Origin: Clostridia bacterium
GTDB taxonomy: Bacteria > Bacillota > Clostridia > Oscillospirales > CAG-382
Assembly (NCBI GenBank): GCA_017397955.1
Contig: JAFQHL010000044.1
Span: 1 to 61,227 of the forward strand
Direction: 5' to 3'
Length of the DNA stretch: 61,227 nucleotides
Part shown: positions 17,966-26,764 of the stretch, piece after piece
Layout of the letters: each line of letters starts with the position of its first letter
Position numbering within the stretch: the stretch's first letter is position 1
Made by a program: the position numbers and the translations under genes
Notes under the pieces: generated by a model
The model's input: only the letters and a program-made list of their open reading frames with translations
Database searches by the model: none
Told to the model about the DNA's origin: nothing

Positions 17966-18718
17966 ATGGAAAAACAAAGGGCAGATGTAGCTCTATGTCT
18001 TGCGGGGCTGTGTGAAAGCCGCAGTAAGGCAAGGGCGTTAATAAAAGAGGGTGCTGTTTTGGCAAACGGTATCCCCGTGGAAAAACCCTCAGAGCTTGTG
18101 GGGGAAGACGTACAGCTTAGCCTTACGGAGGCGGCGGGTGCAGATGTGTCCCGCGCGGGTCAAAAGCTGCGCGCCGCGCTTTCTGCCTTTGAAATTGACC
18201 CAAAGGGTATGATCTTTGCGGATATAGGTGCTTCTACCGGCGGTTTTACCCAATGCCTTTTGGAAAAAGGGGCTGTAAAGGTCTACGCCGTTGACGTGGG
18301 CAGAGACCAGCTTCATAAAAGCCTAAGGGCAGACCCGCGGGTTGTAAATATGGAGGGTACCAATGCAAGAGAGCTTGGGGCAGAGGACTTTGCCGATGTC
18401 ATAGACGGCGCGGTAATGGATGTTTCCTTTATCTCTCAAACCCTTATATACCCCGCCCTTGCCCGCGTGCTTAAAGAGGGTGCACCCCTTGTAACTCTTG
18501 TAAAGCCCCAGTTTGAGGTGGGCAGGGAAAACGTGGGCAAAAACGGAATAGTTAAAGATAAAAACGGCAGTTTGTTTGCGGCGGTACTTTTAAAGCTAAA
18601 GCTTTCCGCTGAGGATAACGGCTTTACCTTTGTAAAAACAGTGCCTTCGCCAATCAAAGGCAGTAAAGGTAATACCGAGTATTTGGCGCTGTTTTTCAAA
18701 CAGCAAAATCAGGGGTGA
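17966..18718 (+). CDS. tlyA: TlyA-family rRNA methyltransferase
   Basis: SAM-dependent methyltransferase that modifies ribosomal RNA ribose. An S4 RNA-binding domain (RADVALCLAGLCESRSKAR) covers about residues 1-60; the FtsJ-like Rossmann domain follows, with the SAM loop ADIGASTGGF at 85-94 and VMDVSFIS farther on. The 250 residues fit the family. AAGGAAAT lies upstream of ATG at 17966. The tlyA-nadK-argR-recN order is conserved in Clostridia. Confidence 0.95.
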   Translation: MEKQRADVALCLAGLCESRSKARALIKEGAVLANGIPVEKPSELVGEDVQLSLTEAAGADVSRAGQKLRAALSAFEIDPKGMIFADIGASTGGFTQCLLEKGAVKVYAVDVGRDQLHKSLRADPRVVNMEGTNARELGAEDFADVIDGAVMDVSFISQTLIYPALARVLKEGAPLVTLVKPQFEVGRENVGKNGIVKDKNGSLFAAVLLKLKLSAEDNGFTFVKTVPSPIKGSKGNTEYLALFFKQQNQG

Positions 18719-18724
18719 TATTAT

Positions 18725-19603
18725 ATGATACGTAAGGTTGCCTTGGTGCCCAATACAGGCAAAAGCGGTGCGTTGCGCTGTGCTTTAAGGGTAGCCCAGA
18801 TACTTAAAAACCACGGGATAGATTCTTATGCGGAGCCTAACCGTGCCGAGATGTTTGCCGCCCTTGGCGGCGGCGTGGCGGCGCTGGAGGTGGATATGCT
18901 TTTCAAGGCGTGCGATGCCGCCATTGTTTTCGGCGGTGACGGCACGGTGCTTAGCGTTGCAAAACGCGCCGCCGAGGCAGATATCCCTATTATCGGCGTA
19001 AACTTCGGTCACGTTGGGTATATAACCGAGCTGGAGGAAAGCGAAATTGATATGCTTTCCCGTCTTGCTACGGGCGACTACCGTACCGAAAAGCGTATGA
19101 TGCTGGATGTAAGCATAAGCAAAGCGGGCAAACAACTTTTCTTTTCCCACGCTTTTAACGAGGCGGCAATAACCCGCGGTATAGTTACCCGTTTGGCAGA
19201 TTTTTCCGTAAGCTGTGACGGTGACTTGGTCAGCAATTACAGGGCAGACGGGCTTATTATTTCCACGCCCACAGGCTCTACCGCATATTCAATGGCTGCG
19301 GGCGGCCCCGTTATAGACCCGTCGGTGGAGGTTATAGCCGCAACCCCCGTGTGCTCCCATTCGTTGGAACTGGCGCGCAGCCTTGTCTTCGGTCCCAACT
19401 CTGTTATAAAGGTAAGCATCCCCTCCGCACGCCGTGCCGAGGCGGTTGTAACCGTAGACGGCAGGGCTTATTTCCGTATTAACGATAACGAGCTTTCCGT
19501 AACAATAACAAAATCTCAAAAATATGTCAGCCTTATAAGGCTTAAAAACCTACCCTTTGCCACCACACTTTTTAAAAAGTTCGGCACGGGCAACCAAGGG
19601 TAA
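18725..19603 (+). CDS. nadK: NAD kinase
   Basis: Phosphorylates NAD to NADP. The GGDGT motif is at residues 70-74, followed by GVNFGHVGYITEL and the NE motif in AFNEAAITRG; TPTGSTAYSMAAGGP near residue 180 binds NAD. 292 residues is normal. The gene lies six bases after tlyA. Confidence 0.97.
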   Translation: MIRKVALVPNTGKSGALRCALRVAQILKNHGIDSYAEPNRAEMFAALGGGVAALEVDMLFKACDAAIVFGGDGTVLSVAKRAAEADIPIIGVNFGHVGYITELEESEIDMLSRLATGDYRTEKRMMLDVSISKAGKQLFFSHAFNEAAITRGIVTRLADFSVSCDGDLVSNYRADGLIISTPTGSTAYSMAAGGPVIDPSVEVIAATPVCSHSLELARSLVFGPNSVIKVSIPSARRAEAVVTVDGRAYFRINDNELSVTITKSQKYVSLIRLKNLPFATTLFKKFGTGNQG

Positions 19604-19622
19604 AAAGGAGATGTAAACTATT

Positions 19623-20078
19623 ATGAAAAAATCTCAAAGACACGCAGCGATATTGGAGCTTATACAAAGAAAAACCGTACGCACTCAAGAGGAACTGCTG
19701 GAAGAGCTTAAGGCGATGGGCTTTGACACTACACAGGCCACTGTCTCCCGCGATATACGCGACCTTAAAATAGTTAAAACCTCCGACAGGGGCGGTTATC
19801 AGTATTCCTCTGCACCTGCCGCACAAAGCGACGGCGACTTTGCCGTAAAGCTTAAAACCATATTTACCGAGGCGGTTTATAAGGTGGACTGTGCTTGCAA
19901 TATAGTGGTGCTTAAAACCTACGCGGGTATGGGCAGTGCCGCAGGTGTTGCTGTGGACAGTATGCATCTGGACGGCGTTGTAGGTACCCTTTCCGGTGAC
20001 GACACAATGCTTATCGTTGCCCGCGATTATGATTTTGCCAAAGCAATTACCGCCACTCTCGGAGGGCTTTTAAAATAA
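19623..20078 (+). CDS. argR: Arginine repressor ArgR
   Basis: Hexameric arginine-responsive regulator. An N-terminal winged helix (about 1-70, RTQEELLEELKAMGFDTTQ then TVSRDIRDLKIVK) binds DNA; the C-terminal domain (about 80-151) oligomerises and binds arginine, with GTLSGDDTMLIVARD conserved. No arginine genes are in this window, but argR next to recN is the usual site in Bacillota. AAGGAG precedes the ATG. Confidence 0.96.
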   Translation: MKKSQRHAAILELIQRKTVRTQEELLEELKAMGFDTTQATVSRDIRDLKIVKTSDRGGYQYSSAPAAQSDGDFAVKLKTIFTEAVYKVDCACNIVVLKTYAGMGSAAGVAVDSMHLDGVVGTLSGDDTMLIVARDYDFAKAITATLGGLLK

Positions 20079-20101
20079 TTTAGTGTAAAAGAGGTCCCTT
20101 T

Positions 20102-21775
20102 ATGCTTTCCTCTCTTCATATTGAAAACGTTGCCTTAATAAAAGAAACAACACTGATATTCGGCGAAGGCTTTACTGTGCTTACCGGCGAGACGGGCGCG
20201 GGCAAAAGTATAATTATTGATGCCATCTCTCTTCTTTGCGGTGGCAGAAGCGATAAAGAGCTGATACGCAGTGGGGAAAGCTATGCCTTTGTAGAGGGCT
20301 GTTTTGAGGATTTTGACGAGGAAACTCTTGTAAAATTGGAAGAGCTGGACGTGCACCCCGACGAGGATGGGGCTTTGTACCTAAGCCGCCGCGTTGCCGC
20401 CGACGGCAGAAGCAGCGCGAAAATAGGGGATAGGCAGGTGCCCTCCTCCCGTCTTAGGGCGGTGGCAGAGCTGCTTATAAATATCCACGGTCAGCAGGAC
20501 ACCCTTCTGTTGGCAGACAGTAACCGGCATCTGCCCCTTATTGACAGTTATGCCGGCAACGCCGATGTTCTGGCTATCTACATCCGGCGGTATAAGACGT
20601 ATACAGAGCTGTGCGCTCGCCTTGAGGAGCTTAAAGAGCGTGTGGCGAATGCGGCTTTCCGTAAGGAAATGATAGAATACAAATTGCAGGGGCTTCAAAA
20701 TGCTCAGCTTAAAGCGGGCGAGGAGGAACGTCTGCTTGCCGAACGCTTGCGGCTTAGAAGTGCCGAAAAAATTTCCGCCGCCGCTACCGAGGCGTACGGT
20801 CAGCTTTACGGTGAAAACCTCTCTGCCGATGAGCGACTTTATGCCGCAATAAACGCTCTGGACAGAATAAAAGATGCTCTGCCCGAGGGGACAGAGTTGC
20901 TTGAACGGCTTGAGAGCGTAAAATGTGAAATAGATGATATTGCCGACACCTTACGCTCCGCCGCGGAAACGGATGCGGATTCTGCCGCGGAAAAGCTGGA
21001 TAAGGTGGAAAGCCGCCTTGAAACAATATCCGTGCTTAAACGCCGTTTCAATACGGATTTTGAGGGCTTGCTTACAGCCCGTGATGATTTGGTAAAAGAG
21101 CTTGAGGAGATAGAAAGCGGCGATACATTGATAGAGGATTTAGAGGAAGAAAAGCGGGTAGCGTATGATTCTCTTGCTGACGCTGCATCCCACCTAAGCG
21201 CAGGCAGAAAAGCCGCCGCCGCAAGGCTGGAGGTGGAGCTTGCCGCCTGCCTTGCAGAGCTGGATATGCCCTCCGTAACCATAAAGGCGCAGATTTTGCC
21301 CAAAGCACCTGCCGTAGACGGCTGTGATGAAGCAGAGCTTCTTATCTCTGCTAACGCGGGGGAAACACCAAAGCCGCTTTCCAAAATCGCATCCGGTGGC
21401 GAGCTGGCTAGAATAATGCTTGCATTTAAGACCGTTACCGCCGATGCCGCACCCACGGGCACCATGGTCTTTGACGAGATAGATACGGGTATCTCCGGCA
21501 AGACCGCCCAAAAGACGGGAGTGGCACTTAAAAAGCTAAGCTACAAGGGTACGCAGGTGTTTTGCGTTACCCATTCCGCTCAGATAGCTGCTCTTGCCAA
21601 CACCCATTTGCTTGTACGCAAGCGCAGTGAGGAGGGCAGAACCCAAAGCCGCGTTAAAGCCTTGGATAAAGAGGGTAGAGTGGATGAGATTGCACGCATT
21701 ATAGGTGGCATAGATGTGGGCGTTGCCGCAAGAGAAGCGGCGGCAGAACTGCTTTCTCAGGCGGAAAAGCTATGA
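20102..21775 (+). CDS. recN: DNA repair protein RecN
   Basis: SMC-like ATPase acting in double-strand break repair. Walker A GETGAGKS is at residues 29-36; the ABC signature SGGELARIMLA and Walker B MVFDEIDTGISG are near residues 425-465; the middle forms coiled coils. 557 residues is normal. GAGGT lies upstream. The stop overlaps the VanZ-like start (ATGA). In many Bacillota recN is followed by spoIVB and spo0A; here it is not. Confidence 0.97.
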   Translation: MLSSLHIENVALIKETTLIFGEGFTVLTGETGAGKSIIIDAISLLCGGRSDKELIRSGESYAFVEGCFEDFDEETLVKLEELDVHPDEDGALYLSRRVAADGRSSAKIGDRQVPSSRLRAVAELLINIHGQQDTLLLADSNRHLPLIDSYAGNADVLAIYIRRYKTYTELCARLEELKERVANAAFRKEMIEYKLQGLQNAQLKAGEEERLLAERLRLRSAEKISAAATEAYGQLYGENLSADERLYAAINALDRIKDALPEGTELLERLESVKCEIDDIADTLRSAAETDADSAAEKLDKVESRLETISVLKRRFNTDFEGLLTARDDLVKELEEIESGDTLIEDLEEEKRVAYDSLADAASHLSAGRKAAAARLEVELAACLAELDMPSVTIKAQILPKAPAVDGCDEAELLISANAGETPKPLSKIASGGELARIMLAFKTVTADAAPTGTMVFDEIDTGISGKTAQKTGVALKKLSYKGTQVFCVTHSAQIAALANTHLLVRKRSEEGRTQSRVKALDKEGRVDEIARIIGGIDVGVAAREAAAELLSQAEKL

Positions 21776-22215
21776 AAAAGACCGTAGCTCTTGTCTTAGC
21801 AAACCTAGCGTGGCTGGCATTTATATTTTCAAATTCACTTAAAAATCGCGTGGATTCCGCAGACCAAAGCGAGGCGGCAGAAGGCTTTTTGCGCCGTATA
21901 TTAAGCGCTTTGGGCTTCAGCGGCAATACAGAGGCGGTTGCGGAGATAGCGGTGCGTAAAGCAGCACATATATTTGAGTTTTTTGTGCTGTGCTTTCTTA
22001 TGTATCTGCTTGTGTCGCAACTTTGCGGGCAGCACCGCAAAGCCTGCCTTTTGGCAGCAATCGTGTCGGTGCTTGCGGCGGCTGTTGACGAAAGCTTGCA
22101 GCTTATATCAAACCGCGGCGCATCCGTAAAAGATGTGCTTATCGACTCTGTAGGCGTGGTAATAGCCCTTGCCTTGGTGGCATTAGTAAGGCGTATAAAA
22201 CAAAGTAAAGCTTGA
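21772..22215 (+). CDS. VanZ-like membrane protein
   Basis: 147 residues with about four hydrophobic segments and the conserved VanZ features: an NSLKNR motif after the first segment, RKAAHIFEFFVL, and DESLQLISNRGASVKDVLIDSVG. The family was named for a teicoplanin-resistance accessory protein; most members have no known function, and nothing here suggests antibiotic resistance. Translation is coupled to recN by an ATGA overlap, and a strong terminator follows. Confidence 0.85.
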   Translation: MKKTVALVLANLAWLAFIFSNSLKNRVDSADQSEAAEGFLRRILSALGFSGNTEAVAEIAVRKAAHIFEFFVLCFLMYLLVSQLCGQHRKACLLAAIVSVLAAAVDESLQLISNRGASVKDVLIDSVGVVIALALVALVRRIKQSKA

Positions 22216-22249
22216 ACCGTTACTGCAAAAACAGTAACGGTCCTTTTTT
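22216..22249 (+). terminator. Rho-independent terminator of the nusB-recN operon
   Basis: Arms ACCGTTACTG and CAGTAACGGT, five- to six-base A-rich loop, then CCTTTTTT. It begins at the VanZ-like stop codon. Confidence 0.9.
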
Positions 22250-22271
22250 GTTTAAAGGTTTGCTAATACTG

Positions 22272-22300
22272 TTGACTTTTATTTTATGTTTTGCTATACT
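22272..22300 (+). promoter_or_regulatory. Sigma-A promoter of parAB
   Basis: TTGACT (22272-22277) and TATACT (22295-22300), 17-base spacer. The predicted start near 22307 makes the upstream GTG at 22313 an unlikely initiation codon and favours ATG at 22334. Confidence 0.85.
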
Positions 22301-22333
22301 ATAAAAAGATAAGTGGGAGAAAGTCGGTGTTTT

Positions 22334-23119
22334 ATGGCTAAAATTAAAACAATTGTGTTTGCCAACCAAAAGGGCGGCGTGGGTAAAACCACCTCCGCCG
22401 TGAATATTGCCGCCTGTCTTGCCGCTATGGGCAACCGTGTGGTTCTGGTGGATAGCGACCCGCAGGGTAACGCCACCAGCGGTCTTGGTATAAGCAAGCG
22501 CGGTACCTCTAATTCGGTTTACGACCTGTTTATCCGCAGGGCAACAGCTAAGGAGACCCTGCAAAAAACTCGTTACGATAATCTGTACGTTATCCCTTCG
22601 GGTATGAATCTTGTGGGCGCGGAGATAGAGTTGGTTGAGGAAGAAAGACGTGAATACCGCCTGAAAGATGCACTTGCCGAGATAAAGGAAGACTTTGATT
22701 ACATAATTATAGACAGCCCGCCCTCTTTGGGGCTTATAACCATAAACGCGCTTACTGCGGCGGACGGTGTTGTGGTGCCTTTGCTTTGTGAGTATTATTC
22801 GTTGGAGGGGCTTAGTCAACTGACCCAGACCATAAAGCAAATACAAAAGCGTTACAATCCTAATCTTAGCCTGCTTGGTGTGCTTGTTAATATGTACGAC
22901 GGCAGACTTAATCTTACCCTGCAGGTTATAAGCGAGATAAAAAAATATTTTGGAGACAAGCTGTTTAAGGTGCCTGTACCCAGAAATGTGCGCCTTAGCG
23001 AAGCACCCAGTTACGGAGAGCCGATTTGTGTTTACGACAAACGCTCTAAGGGTGCTATTGCCTACGACGGTATAGCGGAAGAGCTTGCCGAAAGATGCGG
23101 AGGTGCTTATGGCGGTTAA
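22334..23119 (+). CDS. parA: Chromosome partitioning ATPase ParA/Soj
   Basis: Walker-type ATPase that, with ParB, segregates and positions the chromosome origin and in spore formers can affect sporulation. The deviant Walker A motif KGGVGKTT is at residues 13-20, the Walker B-like IIIDSPPSLG near 125. About 261 residues. ATG at 22334 is preferred over a GTG at 22313 because the promoter leaves too little leader for the GTG; GGGAGA lies 13 bases upstream. The 3' end overlaps parB by 11 bases. Confidence 0.95.
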   Translation: MAKIKTIVFANQKGGVGKTTSAVNIAACLAAMGNRVVLVDSDPQGNATSGLGISKRGTSNSVYDLFIRRATAKETLQKTRYDNLYVIPSGMNLVGAEIELVEEERREYRLKDALAEIKEDFDYIIIDSPPSLGLITINALTAADGVVVPLLCEYYSLEGLSQLTQTIKQIQKRYNPNLSLLGVLVNMYDGRLNLTLQVISEIKKYFGDKLFKVPVPRNVRLSEAPSYGEPICVYDKRSKGAIAYDGIAEELAERCGGAYGG

Positions 23120-24002
23120 GAAAAAAGGCTTGGGCAGAGGCTTGGATGCCCTTTTGTCCGACAATAATATAGAGGTAGGCGGCGACAGTGCGGGTGTTAC
23201 CCTTATTAGGGCAATGGATATAGAGCCTAACCCTAAGCAGGCGCGCCGCAGGTTTGAGCGTGAACAGCTTGAGGAGCTGGCGGCATCAATATCCCGCCAC
23301 GGCATACTTCAGCCCATAGTTGTACGCAGTAAGCCCAACGGCTTTTATGAGATAATAGCGGGTGAGCGTCGTTGGCGTGCCAGCAAGCTTTTGGGGCTTA
23401 CGGAAGTACCCGTAATAGTAAAAGAGGTTTCCGAAGGTGATGCGGCAGAGCTTTCTTTAATAGAAAACCTGCAAAGAGAAAACCTAAACCCTGTGGAAGA
23501 AGCCAACGGGTACAAGGCACTTACCGAAACTTACGGGCTTACACAGGAAGAAGCTGCAAACCGCGTGGGCAAATCCCGTGCGGCGGTTGCCAACATAATG
23601 CGTATATTAAAGTTGCCTCAATCGGTACTTGCGCTGGTGGAGGAAGGAGCCCTCAGCTACGGTCACGCGAGGGCCTTGCTTCCTCTTTGTGATAAGCTTA
23701 CTGCGGAAGAGTTGCTTGAAAAGGCGCAATATATCATAAAAGAACAGCTTTCCGTCAGAGATACGGAAAAGCTGGTTAAATCGGTGCTGGATGCACCCGC
23801 ACCCAAGGAAAAGGATAAGGTTGAAGAAAGCTATTACAAACAGCTGGAGCGCAAAATTTCCGAAACCATGGGCAGACGCGTCAGCATAAGCCGTGACGGC
23901 AAAGGCGGCGGCAAGCTGGCACTTTCCTACGGCGGCACCGAAGACCTGGAAGTGTTGCTTGAAAAGCTTTGCGGCAAAAACTTTTTTGAAGATAACGAAT
24001 AG
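23109..24002 (+). CDS. parB: Chromosome partitioning protein ParB/Spo0J
   Basis: CTP-dependent DNA clamp that loads at parS sites. Starts KKKGLGRGLDALL, the motif that stimulates ParA ATPase. The N-terminal CTP-binding domain contains IIAGERRWRASKLLG and LIENLQRENLNPVEEA; a helix-turn-helix (TQEEAANRVGKSRAAVANI) follows, and a dimerisation tail ends the protein. About 297 residues. GGAGG sits just upstream of ATG at 23109, inside the end of parA. No convincing parS site was found in the window. Confidence 0.96.
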   Translation: MAVKKKGLGRGLDALLSDNNIEVGGDSAGVTLIRAMDIEPNPKQARRRFEREQLEELAASISRHGILQPIVVRSKPNGFYEIIAGERRWRASKLLGLTEVPVIVKEVSEGDAAELSLIENLQRENLNPVEEANGYKALTETYGLTQEEAANRVGKSRAAVANIMRILKLPQSVLALVEEGALSYGHARALLPLCDKLTAEELLEKAQYIIKEQLSVRDTEKLVKSVLDAPAPKEKDKVEESYYKQLERKISETMGRRVSISRDGKGGGKLALSYGGTEDLEVLLEKLCGKNFFEDNE

Positions 24003-24020
24003 ATTTAAGGAGAATTTAAA

Positions 24021-25298
24021 ATGCTTGATATTAAATTTGTAAGAGAAAACCCCGATATAGTTAAACAAAACATTAAAAATAAGTTTCAGGACAGCAAGCT
24101 ACCCTTGGTTGACGAGGTTATAGAGCTTGATAAACGCCTCCGCGCCATTAAGCAGGAGGTAGAGGCTTTGCGTGCAGAACGCAACAAGGCAAGCAAGCAG
24201 ATAGGCGCGCTTATGGGTCAGGGCAAAAAGGATGAGGCGGAAGCACTTAAGGCGGAGATAGCCGCTAAGGGTGCACGCACCGCCGAGCTTGATATAGAAG
24301 AAAAAGAAACGGAAGAAAAAGTAAGGGATATTATGATGCGTATCCCCAACATTATTGACCCTTCCGTGCCCATCGGTAAGGACGACAGCGAAAACGTAGA
24401 GGTTAAGCGTTACGGTGAACCTGTAGTGCCTGATTTTGAAATTCCTTACCATGCAGAGATAATGGAAAGATTTAACGGTCTTGACCTTGACAGCGCAAGA
24501 CGCGTTGCAGGCAACGGTTTTTACTATCTTATGGGTGATATCGCAAGACTGCACTCTGCAGTTATCAGCTATGCCCGCGACTTTATGATAGACCGCGGCT
24601 TCACCTACTGCATACCTCCTTATATGATAAGAAGCAACGTTGTTTCCGGCGTTATGAGCTTTGCGGAAATGGACAGTATGATGTATAAGATAGAGGGCGA
24701 GGACTTGTTCCTTATCGGCACAAGCGAGCACTCTATGATAGGTAAGTTTATCGATACCATCCTTCCCGAAAAATCCCTTCCTCAAACTCTTACCAGCTAC
24801 AGTCCCTGCTTCCGTAAGGAAAAGGGCGCACACGGTATTGAGGAAAGAGGCGTTTACAGAATCCACCAGTTTGAAAAGCAGGAAATGATAGTTGTTTGTA
24901 AGCCCGAGGACAGTATGGAATGGTTTGACAAGCTTTGGCAAAACACCGTTGATTTGTTCCGCAGCCTTGATATTCCCGTTCGCACCCTTGAATGTTGCAG
25001 CGGTGACCTTGCAGACCTTAAGGTTAAGAGTGTTGACGTAGAGGCTTGGTCCCCCAGACAGCAGAAGTACTTTGAGGTTGGTAGCTGCTCTAACCTTGGT
25101 GATGCACAGGCAAGACGCCTTAAGATACGCGTAGACGGCGACGGCAAGAAGTATTATGCACACACCCTTAACAACACCGTTGTTGCTCCTCCCCGTATGC
25201 TTATTGCATTCCTTGAAAACAATTTGCGCGCGGACGGCAGCGTAGCTATTCCCGTAGCACTCAGACCCTATATGGGCGGCAAGGAAGAAATCCGTTAA
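24021..25298 (+). CDS. serS: Seryl-tRNA synthetase
   Basis: Class II synthetase that charges tRNA-Ser and tRNA-Sec. The N-terminal antiparallel coiled coil (about residues 30-100) reaches to the long arm of the tRNA; the catalytic core includes YSPCFRKEKGAHG (motif 2) and NNTVVAPPRMLIAFLENN (motif 3). 425 residues is normal. AAGGAG precedes the ATG. parB-serS adjacency near the origin also occurs in other Bacillota. Confidence 0.98.
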   Translation: MLDIKFVRENPDIVKQNIKNKFQDSKLPLVDEVIELDKRLRAIKQEVEALRAERNKASKQIGALMGQGKKDEAEALKAEIAAKGARTAELDIEEKETEEKVRDIMMRIPNIIDPSVPIGKDDSENVEVKRYGEPVVPDFEIPYHAEIMERFNGLDLDSARRVAGNGFYYLMGDIARLHSAVISYARDFMIDRGFTYCIPPYMIRSNVVSGVMSFAEMDSMMYKIEGEDLFLIGTSEHSMIGKFIDTILPEKSLPQTLTSYSPCFRKEKGAHGIEERGVYRIHQFEKQEMIVVCKPEDSMEWFDKLWQNTVDLFRSLDIPVRTLECCSGDLADLKVKSVDVEAWSPRQQKYFEVGSCSNLGDAQARRLKIRVDGDGKKYYAHTLNNTVVAPPRMLIAFLENNLRADGSVAIPVALRPYMGGKEEIR

Positions 25299-25325
25299 TC
25301 AGTCCCTTTTTGGAGGAAACAAATT

Positions 25326-25745
25326 TTGAAAATTCTTGGCATAAGCTCTGCCGAAACCTTAATATGGTGCGGTGCCGTTGCGGCGGCGCTTGCCTCTGTT
25401 TTTGCCTTCTACAGCAAAAACGTGGTGGGCAAAATAGTGCGCGCCCTGCTTAAGGCAAACGCCTTGGATGCAGACAGCGCAAAAACCCTTAAACAGCTGG
25501 ACTGTGACAGCACCCTTTGCCGTTTTGCGCTAAGAAGCGGCAGCATGGAGCAGGGTGCGGTGCTTTCCGCTTCCGATGGCAGCTACTATATCTCTAAGGA
25601 TAAGGCAGAAAAAATGCAGGCAAAATATTGCAAGTCCGAAGCATCGGCACTAACGCTGGTGGTGGTGCTTGCCATTGTTGCGGTGGCGGCGGCGTTGCTT
25701 GCCGCGGCATATCCCACGGTGGCAAGACTGCTTGGCATAGCATAG
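25326..25745 (+). CDS. Small two-segment membrane protein of unknown function
   Basis: 139 residues, not recognised. A TTG start is supported by GGAGG nine bases upstream. One hydrophobic segment is near residues 8-28 and another near 110-132, with an extracytoplasmic or cytoplasmic loop of about 80 residues between them (SAKTLKQLDCDSTLC, SDGSYYISKDKAEKM). The layout resembles small integral proteins carried beside serS in some Clostridia, but I cannot assign a role. It is in one unit with serS and the MORN gene. Confidence 0.7.
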   Translation: MKILGISSAETLIWCGAVAAALASVFAFYSKNVVGKIVRALLKANALDADSAKTLKQLDCDSTLCRFALRSGSMEQGAVLSASDGSYYISKDKAEKMQAKYCKSEASALTLVVVLAIVAVAAALLAAAYPTVARLLGIA

Positions 25746-25775
25746 CAATAGCTTACAAAGAAAGGTAGGCGCAAG

Positions 25776-26687
25776 ATGAAACGCAAACTTAACCCCGTAT
25801 ATGCGGTAATAATATGCTCTTTGGCATTGGTGCTTTTAACAATAGTGGCACTGTTGCTTATGGGTTGGCGCATAACCTCCGATAACGGCATAAAATTTAT
25901 CGGCAAGGTGGTGGACGGTCAGCCAATGCAAGGTTCTTTAAACTACCCGGGCGATAACGACGGTAAGCTGGATAAGGTAAACAATACAATTACCTACGAT
26001 AACGGCGACGTGTATGTGGGGGATATAGATTACCTTTGCCGCCATGGCGAAGGGGTTATGACTTTTGCCAACGGCGACCGTTATGAGGGCGAATGGGTAA
26101 ACGATACTATTACGGGCAAGGGTACCTATTACTATTCCAACGGCGACGTTTACACCGGTGACTTTAAAAACGGCGTTGCCCACGGCAACGGCAAGAGCGT
26201 TGTAAAAGCTACCGAAACCCGCGACGGGATGACATACGAGGGTGAGTATAAAAACGGTCAATGCCACGGTCAGGGCACTTGTATATGGGAGGATGGCTCT
26301 ATATACACGGGTGCTTATGAGGAGGGCGCGCGCCACGGCTATGGTGAGCTTCAGCTTTCCAGCGGCGAAAGCTACAAGGGCTATTTCGTTAATGATAAAA
26401 AGGAAGGTGCCGACGGCGAGCTTCATTATCAAAACGGCGACCAGTATTTTGGCCCATTTATAAATGACAAGCCCGATACTCGCGCAGTTGATAAGGACGG
26501 CAATTTTGTAATAATGGAAAACGGAAAATGCTCTCACAGCGTTAGGGGTATGTATTTCTATGTGGATGGCAGAACATACACCGGCTATTTTGAAGAGGGT
26601 ATGATTGTTACCGCTGAAGGTGAGCTTGTGGAGGATACAACGCCCGACTATATGCACCCTGATGAGGAAAGTTCAAAAGAAGAATAA
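25776..26687 (+). CDS. Membrane-anchored MORN-repeat protein
   Basis: 303 residues with an N-terminal membrane segment at about 9-32 and then a run of seven to eight MORN motifs of about 23 residues (YVGDIDYLCRHGEGVMTF, YEGEWVNDTITGKGTYYY, YTGDFKNGVAHGNGK, YEGEYKNGQCHGQGTCIW and so on). MORN repeats form an elongated beta sheet and often bind lipids or proteins. The C terminus is acidic. The ribosome binding site is AAAGGTAGG. The partner and role are unknown; the repeats are probably outside the membrane. Confidence 0.88.
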   Translation: MKRKLNPVYAVIICSLALVLLTIVALLLMGWRITSDNGIKFIGKVVDGQPMQGSLNYPGDNDGKLDKVNNTITYDNGDVYVGDIDYLCRHGEGVMTFANGDRYEGEWVNDTITGKGTYYYSNGDVYTGDFKNGVAHGNGKSVVKATETRDGMTYEGEYKNGQCHGQGTCIWEDGSIYTGAYEEGARHGYGELQLSSGESYKGYFVNDKKEGADGELHYQNGDQYFGPFINDKPDTRAVDKDGNFVIMENGKCSHSVRGMYFYVDGRTYTGYFEEGMIVTAEGELVEDTTPDYMHPDEESSKEE

Positions 26688-26743
26688 GTATAGAATCACC
26701 TCCACGAAGCCTGACGACTTCTTGGGGACCCCGACAACAAAAA

Positions 26744-26764
26744 TCCGCCCGCTATGCGGGCGGA
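26744..26764. terminator. Left flanking hairpin of copy B
   Basis: Arms TCCGCCCGC and GCGGGCGGA, loop TAT, preceded by AAAAA, so it can terminate minus-strand RNA. A near copy stands at 26988-27008, on the other side of the element. Confidence 0.8.

Noticed and set aside
24000..24020. T-box leader before serS or leuS
   Set aside because: The space before serS is under 20 bases and leuS follows rsfS closely; there is no room for, and no sign of, a T-box.
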